A stretch of DNA of 43,283 bases, taken from the NCBI GenBank assembly GCA_017449495.1, contig JAFTFO010000031.1:1-43283 (forward strand), read 5' to 3'. The notes under the pieces were generated by a model. That model was not told the DNA's origin and searched no databases. It saw only the letters and a program-made list of their open reading frames with translations. The position numbers and the translations under genes are program-made. This DNA comes from Prevotella sp. (GTDB lineage: Bacteria > Bacteroidota > Bacteroidia > Bacteroidales > Bacteroidaceae). This document shows positions 25,429 to 34,008 of this stretch, piece by piece (position 1 is the first letter of the stretch; every line of letters begins with the position of its first letter).

Positions 25429-26892
25429 ATGGTTGTCAACTCAGTAAGATTCCTTTTCTTCTTCATAGTAGTATTCACCATCTACTATCTGCCGTTTACG
25501 AAGAAGTACCCTCGCCGTCAGAACATCTGGCTGCTGTTGGCGAGCTATTTCTTCTATGGTGTTGTTGACTGGAAGATGGTTGTGATACTGTTAGGTGCAA
25601 CCGCTGTGTTCTATGTCCTTGGTCTGTGGCTGAAATCTGTGATGCAGAAAGGTTACACAAAGCAAGCATCCCATCTGACCACTCTCGGTGTTACCCTAGG
25701 AATCTGCCTATTGCTCTATTTTAAATATCTGAATTTCTTCGGAGAGTCGATTGCCGAATTACTCAATGCCATAGGATTGAAGGCTACGTGGACCACTCTG
25801 AATATCATCGTGCCTGTCGGTGTGAGCTTCTTCACCTTCAAACTGATCAGTTATCTGATAGAGATTCATCGCGAACATATCGAACCGAGTAGGGACATGG
25901 TGGAGTTTGCCACCTATATCGCTTTCTTCCCGACACTGCTCTCTGGTCCTATAGACCGTCCCAATACCTTTATTCCTCAGCTGCGGAAATCTCATGCGCT
26001 GGATTATGCACAGGCTGTAGATGGTTGTCGACAGATTCTTTGGGGTATGTTCACAAAGATATGTATTGCTGACCATCTGGCTCTGGTGACCGATTATGTA
26101 TGGGCCGACTATTCCCATCAATCAGGTTCAACGCTTCTGATCTGGACGCTGCTTTATACGATGCAGATATATACAGACTTCGACGGTTATTCTAACATGG
26201 CAATCGGTGTAGGTAAGATTCTTGGTTTCAACATCACTCGAAACTTCAACCATCCGTTGCTGGCTCGTAACATCGCCGAGTTCTGGCGTAACTGGCACAT
26301 CTCGCTTACCTCTTGGATCACCGACTATGTCTTCATGCCGCTGAACATTGCCTTCCGTAACATGGGTAATTGGGGCGTGCTTTTGGCTGTGACCATCAAT
26401 ATCGTACTCATCGGTCTTTGGCACGGATCCAACTGGACTTTCGGCCTCTTCGGTCTTTACCATGCCATGCTCTATATACCTTTGGTACTCTCGGGAGCAT
26501 TTGGTAAGAACAAGAAACTACGTCCCAATGATTATGGTCTACCAAAGATGAAAGACTTCTCGAAGATGGTATTGAACTACGTGCTGGTGTCGCTTGGCTT
26601 TATTGTCTTCTATGCCAGCAGTGTGACCGATGCTTTCCGCTTCTTCAGGGGCATCGTGTCTACATCTCTATTCTCTATGCCAAGCCTGCCTCTCAAGAAG
26701 GCGACCATGGTTTTCATGCTGATTGTGCTGATTCTTGAGTGGACGACGAGGAAGAAGGAACATCCGCTTCAACTCCCTTACGACGGTATCTTCCGTTATA
26801 CCGCTGTCCGCTATGCTCTTTACGCAGGCATTGGCCTGATGTTGTTCTTCTTTGCTGGTGAGGTAGAAACGTTTATCTATTTTAAGTTCTGA
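25429..26892 (+). CDS. MBOAT-family membrane O-acyltransferase
   Basis: The 487-aa protein has about 10 or more membrane helices and the MBOAT core: FFTFKLISYLIE, FPTLLSGPIDRP, YTDFDGYSNMAIG and FWRNWHISLTSWITDYVF. The catalytic His332 lies in LIGLWHGSNWTFG. It belongs to the AlgI/DltB/PatA branch, which moves acyl groups across or onto envelope glycans. It follows the ACP gene by one base and precedes an SGNH gene by 4 bp, the same order as DltC-DltB-DltD partners. The acceptor is not identifiable. Confidence 0.95.
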   Translation: MVVNSVRFLFFFIVVFTIYYLPFTKKYPRRQNIWLLLASYFFYGVVDWKMVVILLGATAVFYVLGLWLKSVMQKGYTKQASHLTTLGVTLGICLLLYFKYLNFFGESIAELLNAIGLKATWTTLNIIVPVGVSFFTFKLISYLIEIHREHIEPSRDMVEFATYIAFFPTLLSGPIDRPNTFIPQLRKSHALDYAQAVDGCRQILWGMFTKICIADHLALVTDYVWADYSHQSGSTLLIWTLLYTMQIYTDFDGYSNMAIGVGKILGFNITRNFNHPLLARNIAEFWRNWHISLTSWITDYVFMPLNIAFRNMGNWGVLLAVTINIVLIGLWHGSNWTFGLFGLYHAMLYIPLVLSGAFGKNKKLRPNDYGLPKMKDFSKMVLNYVLVSLGFIVFYASSVTDAFRFFRGIVSTSLFSMPSLPLKKATMVFMLIVLILEWTTRKKEHPLQLPYDGIFRYTAVRYALYAGIGLMLFFFAGEVETFIYFKF

Positions 26893-26896
26893 TGTC

Positions 26897-27934
26897 ATGA
26901 AGAAGTTCCTCATCAAACTATCATATACGGTACTGCCAGTGTTCCTATTGCTTTTCGGACTGACGGCATACCTCAATTTATATATCAGACCGCAGGCTAC
27001 TGGCGATTTGGGCCGTCTTGCCTTTATCATTATTGGTGAGGATTATGGTCAGCGCATTGAACAGAATGAGTTGAAAGATACATTATTTAATAAGGTTCGC
27101 GAGACAGAAGATTTGAAAAACATCCATGTGAACGTACTGACGATAGGCGACTCCTTCTCTCAACAAGAGCATGCGGGCTATCAGAACTATATGGCTCAAG
27201 AAAGTCTGACCGTGGTCAATACCAGACGCGACCTATACGATAATCCTATTCAGTATGCATGGAATTTGTTGGACGCAGGCATTGTCGACTCTACCAACAT
27301 TGATGTAATGGTTGTTGAGGTAGGTGAGCGCGATTTCCCTATTCGTATTGACAATTTCAGAACTGACAAGGTGGAGATAGGAGAGCCAGATTCTTCTGAT
27401 GAGAGTGGAGAGGAGAACGTGTGGGATATCAGTCAATGGTCGCTGCTCCGAACGCGTGATTTCCTAATGTATCGTTATGCAGGTCGAAATCCTGTCTACG
27501 ATGTTGAACTCGATCGTGATTTCTTTGATAGTAATGATCCCCGTAGACTATATTTCTATTGTGCAGATGTCTTAAATGGCATGGACATAGATGAGTCTAT
27601 ACGTCCGAAGGTCAAGGAAGTGTTTAATTTGCTGACAACGAAGGCTCATGAACGTGGCTTTGCTCTTATCCTAATGTTACCTGTCGACAAATATGACCTC
27701 TATCAGGACTATATTGTCAACAACCCATACGATCATCCCAAACGAATCAACGAAGAAGTGCGTGAGTTGTTAGGAGATATCCCCGAGGTGATGTTGTGTA
27801 AATTCACCTTGCTGCCCCTACTGGAGCGCGGAGAGAAAGATGTGTTCTTGTTCGACAATAGCCATTGGAGCTATAAAGGTTCTAAAGCGGTGGGTATTGA
27901 ACTTTCAAAGAGAGTTAAAATGTTAAATAAATGA
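26897..27934 (+). CDS. SGNH-fold AlgJ/DltD-like acyl-transfer partner
   Basis: The 345-aa protein has an N-terminal membrane anchor (about 8-30), so its main domain faces the periplasm. The SGNH catalytic set is visible: GDSFS with Ser86 (block I), and D-x-x-H with Asp320 and His323 in FDNSHWSYKG (block V). Such proteins work with MBOAT partners to pass acyl groups to polysaccharides or to remove them. It starts 4 bp after the MBOAT gene. The family is related to AlgJ/AlgX and DltD. A truncated SGNH gene of similar type is at the right edge of the window. Confidence 0.85.
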   Translation: MKKFLIKLSYTVLPVFLLLFGLTAYLNLYIRPQATGDLGRLAFIIIGEDYGQRIEQNELKDTLFNKVRETEDLKNIHVNVLTIGDSFSQQEHAGYQNYMAQESLTVVNTRRDLYDNPIQYAWNLLDAGIVDSTNIDVMVVEVGERDFPIRIDNFRTDKVEIGEPDSSDESGEENVWDISQWSLLRTRDFLMYRYAGRNPVYDVELDRDFFDSNDPRRLYFYCADVLNGMDIDESIRPKVKEVFNLLTTKAHERGFALILMLPVDKYDLYQDYIVNNPYDHPKRINEEVRELLGDIPEVMLCKFTLLPLLERGEKDVFLFDNSHWSYKGSKAVGIELSKRVKMLNK

Positions 27935-27962
27935 TTGTTTTCTAAGATAATAGCATTAAATT

Positions 27963-29042
27963 ATGAATACAAATTCACAATCTGCAAATATTACAACAAC
28001 GAAGAAGGAGAGAATAATAGCATTTGATGTTTTGAGATTTCTGGCTGCTTATGGAGTTATTCTATACCATGCTCCCGGCGGTAATATGTGGTTCGAAGGA
28101 TTTCCGTTATTAGGATGGAATATTACTTGTACTTATTTTTCTCTTGTGAGATGGTGTGTACCTACATTTGTTATGATATCCGGTGCATTGTTTCTTGACA
28201 TAAATAAACAGTTGAGTGTTAAACGCCTATATTCTAAAAATGTTGTCCGTATAGTTTACGCTTATCTTTTTTGGTCACTTGTTTTTGTCATGATAACTCC
28301 AGAATTGAGGACAAATATAAAAGATGTCATAATTGGTGTTTTTAGGGGGCCATTATATTTGTGGTTTCTGAAGATGTTGTTTGGATTATATGTCATTATC
28401 CCATTGTTGAGAGAAATTGTTAGAAATAAAAAAGTGGAAGAGTATTTCTTGTTATTTACGTTTGTGACAGTAAATGTAATTCCATTTTGTATTGAAATTA
28501 TTGGCCGTATAAGTGGACCTGTTATGGAATTGTTAGTCGATTCTATTCGGGAATCTAATTTGGATAAGGTTATGGGATTTAGTGGATATTTTGTACTTGG
28601 TCATTATTTGCATAATAGGATATTTAGCGATAAACAGGCTCATATAATATATTTATTAGCCATTATCGGTTTCCTATGTGTCGTAACTGGAACATATACC
28701 TATTCTCATGTTATTAATTACCCAGATAACTTTATTTTAGATATGATGACACCATTCAATGTCTTTGAGACAGTGGCTGTATTCGTCTTTGCCAAAAGGC
28801 ATTTCATAAAGTATTCTCCATCTGTTACCCGTTGGATTTTAGATCTTTCTGCTTGTAGCTTTGGTATTTATTTAGTGCATCCCATAATACTGGGGAAATT
28901 GCGGCCGTTTTTTGATTTTGATCCCAATTCATATTGGCCATTATTGGGTATTCCCCTTTTAACTTTGATTGTATTTATTGTAGCTTATGCGATAATAAAA
29001 GTAATGAAACTTATACCTATTCTTGGGAAATATGTGATGTAA
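27963..29042 (+). CDS. Acyltransferase-3 family membrane protein
   Basis: The 359-aa protein is polytopic with about 10 helices. It starts with the acyltransferase-3 signature RIIAFDVLRFLAAYGVILYHA, in which the histidine is the likely catalytic residue; WWFLKxLFGLY-like LWFLKMLFGLY follows, then FGIYLVHPIILG near the end. This family (OafA/WecH/YiaH) O-acetylates envelope glycans using acetyl-CoA. Base composition is much more AT-rich than in its neighbours, which suggests recent acquisition. It lies 28 bp after the SGNH gene and 6 bp before the next gene, so it is in the same transcript. It may add a second modification to the same glycan. Confidence 0.9.
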   Translation: MNTNSQSANITTTKKERIIAFDVLRFLAAYGVILYHAPGGNMWFEGFPLLGWNITCTYFSLVRWCVPTFVMISGALFLDINKQLSVKRLYSKNVVRIVYAYLFWSLVFVMITPELRTNIKDVIIGVFRGPLYLWFLKMLFGLYVIIPLLREIVRNKKVEEYFLLFTFVTVNVIPFCIEIIGRISGPVMELLVDSIRESNLDKVMGFSGYFVLGHYLHNRIFSDKQAHIIYLLAIIGFLCVVTGTYTYSHVINYPDNFILDMMTPFNVFETVAVFVFAKRHFIKYSPSVTRWILDLSACSFGIYLVHPIILGKLRPFFDFDPNSYWPLLGIPLLTLIVFIVAYAIIKVMKLIPILGKYVM

Positions 29043-29048
29043 GAAGTT

Positions 29049-30620
29049 GTGATAAACGAATATCAGATACGGGTAGTGCCGGAGGTGGCGGCACAGGAGG
29101 ACAGGCTGAGGCGATGGGTGGCTGACGAGCAGGGCATCGACGAAAGGACCATCTATGGCATCAGAATCCTGAAGCGCAGTATTGATGCCCGTCAGAGGCA
29201 GATATTTGTGAACCTGAAGGTACGGGTCTATATCAATGAACAGCCCCATGATGATGAGTTTGTCCGTACAGACTATCCGAATGTGGAGGGCCGTCCTCAG
29301 GTGATTGTCGTGGGGGCTGGGCCTGGTGGCCTCTTTGCAGCCCTGCGCCTGATAGAGTTGGGACTGCGGCCCATCGTGTTAGAGAGGGGCAAGAATGTGC
29401 ATGACCGTAAGAAAGACCTTGCCAATATCACCAAGACCCAGAAGGTGGATGCAGAGAGCAACTATTGCTTCGGCGAGGGTGGGGCAGGTGCCTACTCTGA
29501 CGGCAAACTCTATACCCGCAGCAAGAAACGTGGTAATACGGACAAGATCCTGAATGTGTTTTGTCAGCATGGTGCTTCGACGGCGATATTGGCCGACGCC
29601 CATCCCCATATTGGAACGGACAGACTGCCGAAAGTGATTGAGGCCATGCGCCAAACCATTATCAACAGCGGAGGCGAAGTGCACTTCCAGACGAAGATGA
29701 CCCAGCTTGTCTTAAAGGGAAATCAGGTTGTAGGCTGTATTGCGGATACGGAGGAATACCGAGGACCTGTCATCTTGGCGACGGGACATTCAGCCAGAGA
29801 CGTCTATCGTTATTTGGCCGATGCTAAGATAGAGATTGAAGCCAAAGGGATTGCCGTTGGTGTGAGACTGGAGCATCCCTCACAGTTGATAGACCAGATA
29901 CAATACCATTCGAAGCAGGGCAGGGGCCGATGGTTGCCTGCTGCAGAATATTCGATGGTGACCCAGGTGGATGGTCGGGGGGTCTATTCTTTCTGCATGT
30001 GTCCTGGTGGCTTTGTGATTCCTGCTGCTACGGATAAGGAACAGATCGTGGTGAACGGCATGAGTCCTGCCAGCAGAGGTACCCAATGGAGCAATAGCGG
30101 GATGGTTGTGGAAGTTCGTCCAGAGGATGTTGACAATAACCAAGAAAGAATAACCGATAATCAAGATCCGCTCCGAGTGATGCATTTCCAGGAAGAACTT
30201 GAAAAGACGTGTTGGCTTCAGGGCAATATGAGACAGACGGCTCCAGCACAGCGCATGGCAGACTTTGTGAACGGACGCCTGAGTTATGACTTGCCAAAAT
30301 CGTCGTATGCACCTGGTTTGATCTCAAGTCCGCTGCATTTCTGGTTGCCGAAGATGATTTCGAAGCGACTGCAAGAGGGCTTCAAGACATTCGGACGGAA
30401 TGCGCACGGCTTCCTGACGAACGAGGCTGTGATGATAGCTGTAGAGACTCGAACCTCTTCTCCAGTACGTATTGTGAGAGACAGGGAGACGTTGCAACAT
30501 GTACGAATCCAGGGACTCTTCCCTTGTGGCGAGGGTGCCGGTTATGCTGGGGGGATCGTCTCGGCAGGTGTTGATGGGGAGCGATGTGCAGAGAGCGTGG
30601 CCCGGTATCTGGCCCAGTAA
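29049..30620 (+). CDS. FAD-dependent dehydrogenase (COG2509-like)
   Basis: The 523-aa protein has an N-terminal small domain (1-80), then the FAD dinucleotide-binding motif GAGPGGL (89-95). It also has CFGEGGAGAYSDGKL, which marks this group of uncharacterised dehydrogenases, and the C-terminal FPCGEGAGYAGGIVSAGVDG. The start is GTG at 29049, 6 bp after the preceding stop. The product should be cytoplasmic. No substrate is known for the family, and its link with the acylation genes may only be transcriptional. The strong terminator at 30657 ends the transcript. Confidence 0.88.
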   Translation: MINEYQIRVVPEVAAQEDRLRRWVADEQGIDERTIYGIRILKRSIDARQRQIFVNLKVRVYINEQPHDDEFVRTDYPNVEGRPQVIVVGAGPGGLFAALRLIELGLRPIVLERGKNVHDRKKDLANITKTQKVDAESNYCFGEGGAGAYSDGKLYTRSKKRGNTDKILNVFCQHGASTAILADAHPHIGTDRLPKVIEAMRQTIINSGGEVHFQTKMTQLVLKGNQVVGCIADTEEYRGPVILATGHSARDVYRYLADAKIEIEAKGIAVGVRLEHPSQLIDQIQYHSKQGRGRWLPAAEYSMVTQVDGRGVYSFCMCPGGFVIPAATDKEQIVVNGMSPASRGTQWSNSGMVVEVRPEDVDNNQERITDNQDPLRVMHFQEELEKTCWLQGNMRQTAPAQRMADFVNGRLSYDLPKSSYAPGLISSPLHFWLPKMISKRLQEGFKTFGRNAHGFLTNEAVMIAVETRTSSPVRIVRDRETLQHVRIQGLFPCGEGAGYAGGIVSAGVDGERCAESVARYLAQ

Positions 30621-30656
30621 AACCACAAAAAAGCAATAGAATCAGAAAATAAGCCG

Positions 30657-30686
30657 AAAAAGATTTGGTAGTTCCAAATCTTTTTT
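30657..30686 (+). terminator. Terminator of the acylation operon
   Basis: A 12-bp stem, AAAAAGATTTGG / CCAAATCTTTTT, with a 5-nt loop and a T tract. The T tract runs directly into the next promoter (30688-30695). Confidence 0.9.
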
Positions 30687-30687
30687 G

Positions 30688-30695
30688 TATCTTTG
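30688..30695 (+). promoter_or_regulatory. Promoter -7 element of the cytidylate-kinase-like gene
   Basis: TATCTTTG followed by C. It touches the terminator stem, so the -33 region lies inside the hairpin. Confidence 0.65.
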
Positions 30696-30764
30696 CAATG
30701 TGAACAACGTGATGAGGAGACTCATTGCCGACAAGAAAATAGTTTAACTAAAATATATCGCTCT

Positions 30765-31385
30765 ATGAACAGGGAGGAAAAATTCGTTATTACGATCAGC
30801 CGCCAGTTCGGAACAGGCGGACATGAGATTGGTGCAGAGTTGGCTCGCAGACTCGATGTGAAGCTGTTGGACAAGCAGATCCTGAACGAGGTAGCCAAGC
30901 GCAACCGTGTCGTTGAGGAGGCTATGGAGAAGATCGAGACCCGTAATCCTCTATGGCGTGACGACTTTACCAACTTCTATCAGAACTACATGAGTAAGGC
31001 CGAGTATGATGGGGCGGAGCACGACCAGACGTCGCATGAGCTTTTCGACGCACAGGCTGAGGCCATCCGTAAGATTGCCACTAAGGAGTCATGTGTGATT
31101 GTAGGCCGTTGCGGCTTCCATATCTTTGCCGACCATCCGAATGCGCTGAAGATCTTTATCCATTCGACAGAGGATTGCCGCAAGCGCAGGATTGCTGAGA
31201 AGTATGGTCTGGACATGCGTGATGCAGCTGCAATGGTGGTCGACAACGACTACAGCCGTGAACTCTACACGAAGACTTTCACGGGAAAAGACTGGACGGA
31301 TGCCCGTAATTACGACATCTCTATCGATGTCCGTAAGTTCGGCATAAACGGTGCAGTGGATTTCCTAATGAACTGCATTGAGTAG
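30765..31385 (+). CDS. Cytidylate-kinase-like protein
   Basis: The 206-aa protein starts MNREEKFVITISRQFGTGGHEIG. The P-loop (about 12-23) reads GTGGHEIG where normal CMP kinases have GxxGxGKS/T, so the Walker lysine is missing or shifted. This is typical of the 'cytidylate kinase-like' family in Bacteroidetes and Firmicutes, whose substrate is not known. A lid-like stretch with RRIAEKYGL follows in the second half. The ATG at 30765 fits the promoter at 30688 with a leader of about 60 nt. Confidence 0.85.
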   Translation: MNREEKFVITISRQFGTGGHEIGAELARRLDVKLLDKQILNEVAKRNRVVEEAMEKIETRNPLWRDDFTNFYQNYMSKAEYDGAEHDQTSHELFDAQAEAIRKIATKESCVIVGRCGFHIFADHPNALKIFIHSTEDCRKRRIAEKYGLDMRDAAAMVVDNDYSRELYTKTFTGKDWTDARNYDISIDVRKFGINGAVDFLMNCIE

Positions 31386-31393
31386 TATTTAGC

Positions 31394-31420
31394 CACGGAT
31401 TGCACAGATTTCACAGGAAA
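31394..31420 (+). repeat. Three 9-bp imperfect repeats
   Basis: CACGGATTG, CACAGATTT and CACAGGAAA follow each other without gaps. It lies 8 bp past the cytidylate-kinase-like gene. The sequence resembles the GCCACGGATT..CACGGATT-type elements that occur between genes in other bacterial genomes. No gene is visible here. Confidence 0.5.
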
Positions 31421-31422
31421 AA

Positions 31423-31454
31423 TTTGTGTATATACCGATTTTTTAGTACCTTTG
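31423..31454 (+). promoter_or_regulatory. Promoter of pheT
   Basis: TTTG at 31423-31426 and TACCTTTG at 31447-31454, 20 bp apart. The ATG of pheT follows after 45 bp. Confidence 0.75.
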
Positions 31455-31499
31455 CACGCTGAAATTTCACAAGTGAGTAATTACTAAAGAATCGGTATA

Positions 31500-33950
31500 A
31501 TGAATATTTCCTACAAATGGTTGAAGGAATACGTGGATTTCGACCTGACTGCACAGCAGGTGTGTGACGCCTTGACGTCAACAGGTCTCGAAGTCGACGC
31601 ATTGGAAGAGGTACAGAGCATCAAAGGTGGCCTGAAGGGTCTTTATGTGGGCAAGGTGCTGACATGCGAAGCCCATCCTAACAGCGACCACCTGCATGTG
31701 ACGACAGTAGACTTAGGTAAGGGTGAGCCCTCGCAGATCGTCTGTGGTGCGCCCAATGTGGCAGCCGGCCAGAAGGTGATTGTGGCCGACCTCGGCTGTG
31801 TGCTCTACGATGGCGATCAGGAGTTCGTCATTAAGAAGTCGAAGTTGCGTGGCGTCGAGTCGAACGGTATGATCTGCGCTGAGGACGAGATTGGCGTGGG
31901 AACCTCTCACGACGGCATTATCGTGCTGCCGGAGAATGCCGTCGTCGGTACACCCGCTGCAGAATACTACCACTTAGAGAGCGACTGGCTCATCGAGGTG
32001 GACATCACGGCCAACCGTGCCGACGGCCTGAGCCACTGGGGTGTGGCCAGAGACCTCTATGCCTGGCTGAAGAGCAATGGCTATGAGACGCGGATGCACC
32101 GTCCTGACTGCTCGAAGTTCAAGGTGGACAATCACGACCTGCCCGTAGAGGTGGTCATCGAGAACCAAGAGGCTTGCAAGCGCTATGCTTGTGTATCGGT
32201 AACAGACTGTGAAGTGAAGGAAAGTCCCGACTGGCTGAAGAATAAACTGACCACCATTGGCCTGCGCCCAATCAATAACATCGTCGATATCACCAACTAT
32301 ATCATGATGGCATACGGCCAGCCTCTCCACTGCTTCGATGCCGACATGGTGAAAGGACATAAGATCGTGGTGAAGACCATGCCTGACGGAACGCCGTTCC
32401 AGACCCTCGACGGTGTGGAGCATAAGCTCTCCGACCATGACCTGGCTATCTGCAACGAGGAAGACCCGATGTGTATCGCCGGTGTGTTTGGCGGCAAGGG
32501 CAGTGGTACCTACGAGACAACCAAGAATGTGGTGCTTGAGAGTGCCTACTTCCATCCCACTTGGATCCGCAAGTCGGCCCGTCGCCACGGGCTGAGCACA
32601 GACGCCTCGTTCCGTTTTGAGCGTGGCGTTGATCCCAGTGGCACTATCTATGCCTTGCAGCAGGCAGCCATCCTCTGTCAGGAACTGGCTGGCGGTAAGG
32701 TGTCGATGGATATCTGTGACGTCTATCCGGAGCCGATGAAGAATGCCGTGGTAGAGCTCAGTTATGAGTATGTGCACAATCTGGTGGGCAAGAACATCGA
32801 TCCCGAAATCATCAAAGCGATTTGTCTTTCACTTGAGATGGAGATCAAATACGAGAATGAACAAGGGCTTACCCTCGAGATTCCGGCCTATCGTGTCGAC
32901 GTGCAGCGTCCTTGTGATGTGGTCGAGGACATCCTCCGTATCTATGGATATAATAATGTAGAGATACCTACCCAACTGAAGAGCTCGCTTGTCATCAAGG
33001 GCGACGAGGACCAGAAGCATAAGCTGGCCAACCTTGTCAGTGAGCAATTAGTGGGTGAGGGCTTCAACGAGATACTGAACAACTCGCTGACTAATGCGGC
33101 TTACTATGGGGACAAGCAGGAGACGCTGGTGAAGATCATGAACCCGCTGTCTACTGACCTCAACGTGATGCGCCAGACCTTACTCTTCGGCGGCCTTGAG
33201 AGCATCCAGCACAACGTGAACCGCAAGCGCCAGAACCTGCGCTTCTTCGAGTTCGGCAACGTCTACACCTTCTCGCCAGAGAAGCAGAACGACGACGATC
33301 CGATGCTGGCATACAAGGAGCAGTACCATGCTGCACTCTGGGTGACAGGTAAGCGCGTGGAGGGCTCATGGGCTCATCAGAACGAGGATTCTACCTTCTA
33401 TGAACTGAGTGCCTGCGTGGAGAATATCCTCCGTCGTATTGGCGTCAAGCCGGGCATGACGGTCCGCAAGAAGTCTGAGAACGCCATCTTCTCCGCTGGT
33501 CTGACGATCGAGAACCGTGGCGGCAAGGTGCTTGTCGAGATGGGTATCATCACCAAGAAGTTGCAGAAGCAGTTCGGACTCGATAACCCCGTATATTATG
33601 CAGAGTTGAACTGGACGGCCCTGATGAAGGTTATTAAGAAGAACGAGGTGCTTTACACGGAGATATCCAAGTTCCCGGCCGTCAGCCGCGACCTTGCCCT
33701 GCTGGTCGACACGAGTGTGGAGTTTGCCCAGATCGAGCAGATTGCCCGTCAGACGGAGAAGAAACTGCTGAAGAAGGTGGAGCTCTTCGACGTCTACGAG
33801 GGTGAGAAACTGCCTGCCGGCAAGAAGTCGTACGCCGTGAACTTCATCCTTCAGGATGAGGAGAAGACGATGGGCGACAAGCAGATCGACGCGATCATGC
33901 AGAAGTTGATTGCCAATCTGAAGAAGCAACTCAATGCTGAGCTTAGGTAA
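31500..33950 (+). CDS. pheT: Phenylalanyl-tRNA synthetase beta subunit
   Basis: The 816-aa cytoplasmic protein forms the alpha2beta2 enzyme with PheS. The N-terminal tRNA-binding domain includes HPNSDHLHVTTVDLG (about 60-74). B3/B4 (editing) follows with VFGGKGSGTYETTKNV, then B5 (about 400-480). The C-terminal FDX-ACB anticodon domain begins near FPAVSRDLALLVD. Length is normal. pheS is not in the window, which is common in Bacteroidetes. It has its own promoter; yebC lies 58 bp downstream. Confidence 0.97.
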   Translation: MNISYKWLKEYVDFDLTAQQVCDALTSTGLEVDALEEVQSIKGGLKGLYVGKVLTCEAHPNSDHLHVTTVDLGKGEPSQIVCGAPNVAAGQKVIVADLGCVLYDGDQEFVIKKSKLRGVESNGMICAEDEIGVGTSHDGIIVLPENAVVGTPAAEYYHLESDWLIEVDITANRADGLSHWGVARDLYAWLKSNGYETRMHRPDCSKFKVDNHDLPVEVVIENQEACKRYACVSVTDCEVKESPDWLKNKLTTIGLRPINNIVDITNYIMMAYGQPLHCFDADMVKGHKIVVKTMPDGTPFQTLDGVEHKLSDHDLAICNEEDPMCIAGVFGGKGSGTYETTKNVVLESAYFHPTWIRKSARRHGLSTDASFRFERGVDPSGTIYALQQAAILCQELAGGKVSMDICDVYPEPMKNAVVELSYEYVHNLVGKNIDPEIIKAICLSLEMEIKYENEQGLTLEIPAYRVDVQRPCDVVEDILRIYGYNNVEIPTQLKSSLVIKGDEDQKHKLANLVSEQLVGEGFNEILNNSLTNAAYYGDKQETLVKIMNPLSTDLNVMRQTLLFGGLESIQHNVNRKRQNLRFFEFGNVYTFSPEKQNDDDPMLAYKEQYHAALWVTGKRVEGSWAHQNEDSTFYELSACVENILRRIGVKPGMTVRKKSENAIFSAGLTIENRGGKVLVEMGIITKKLQKQFGLDNPVYYAELNWTALMKVIKKNEVLYTEISKFPAVSRDLALLVDTSVEFAQIEQIARQTEKKLLKKVELFDVYEGEKLPAGKKSYAVNFILQDEEKTMGDKQIDAIMQKLIANLKKQLNAELR

Positions 33951-34008
33951 AAGATGAGGGCATCATAATCCTCCGTTCACAATTGTCAATTCTAAATACA
34001 AATACAAT

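Noticed and set aside
25188-27934. A classical Dlt operon
   Set aside because: There is no DltA adenylating enzyme; an FkbH protein is found instead and the host is Gram-negative without teichoic acids.
31974-32777. A 267-codon frame opposite pheT
   Set aside because: Antisense shadow of a conserved gene, with His/Val/Leu-rich random-like translation and no promoter.
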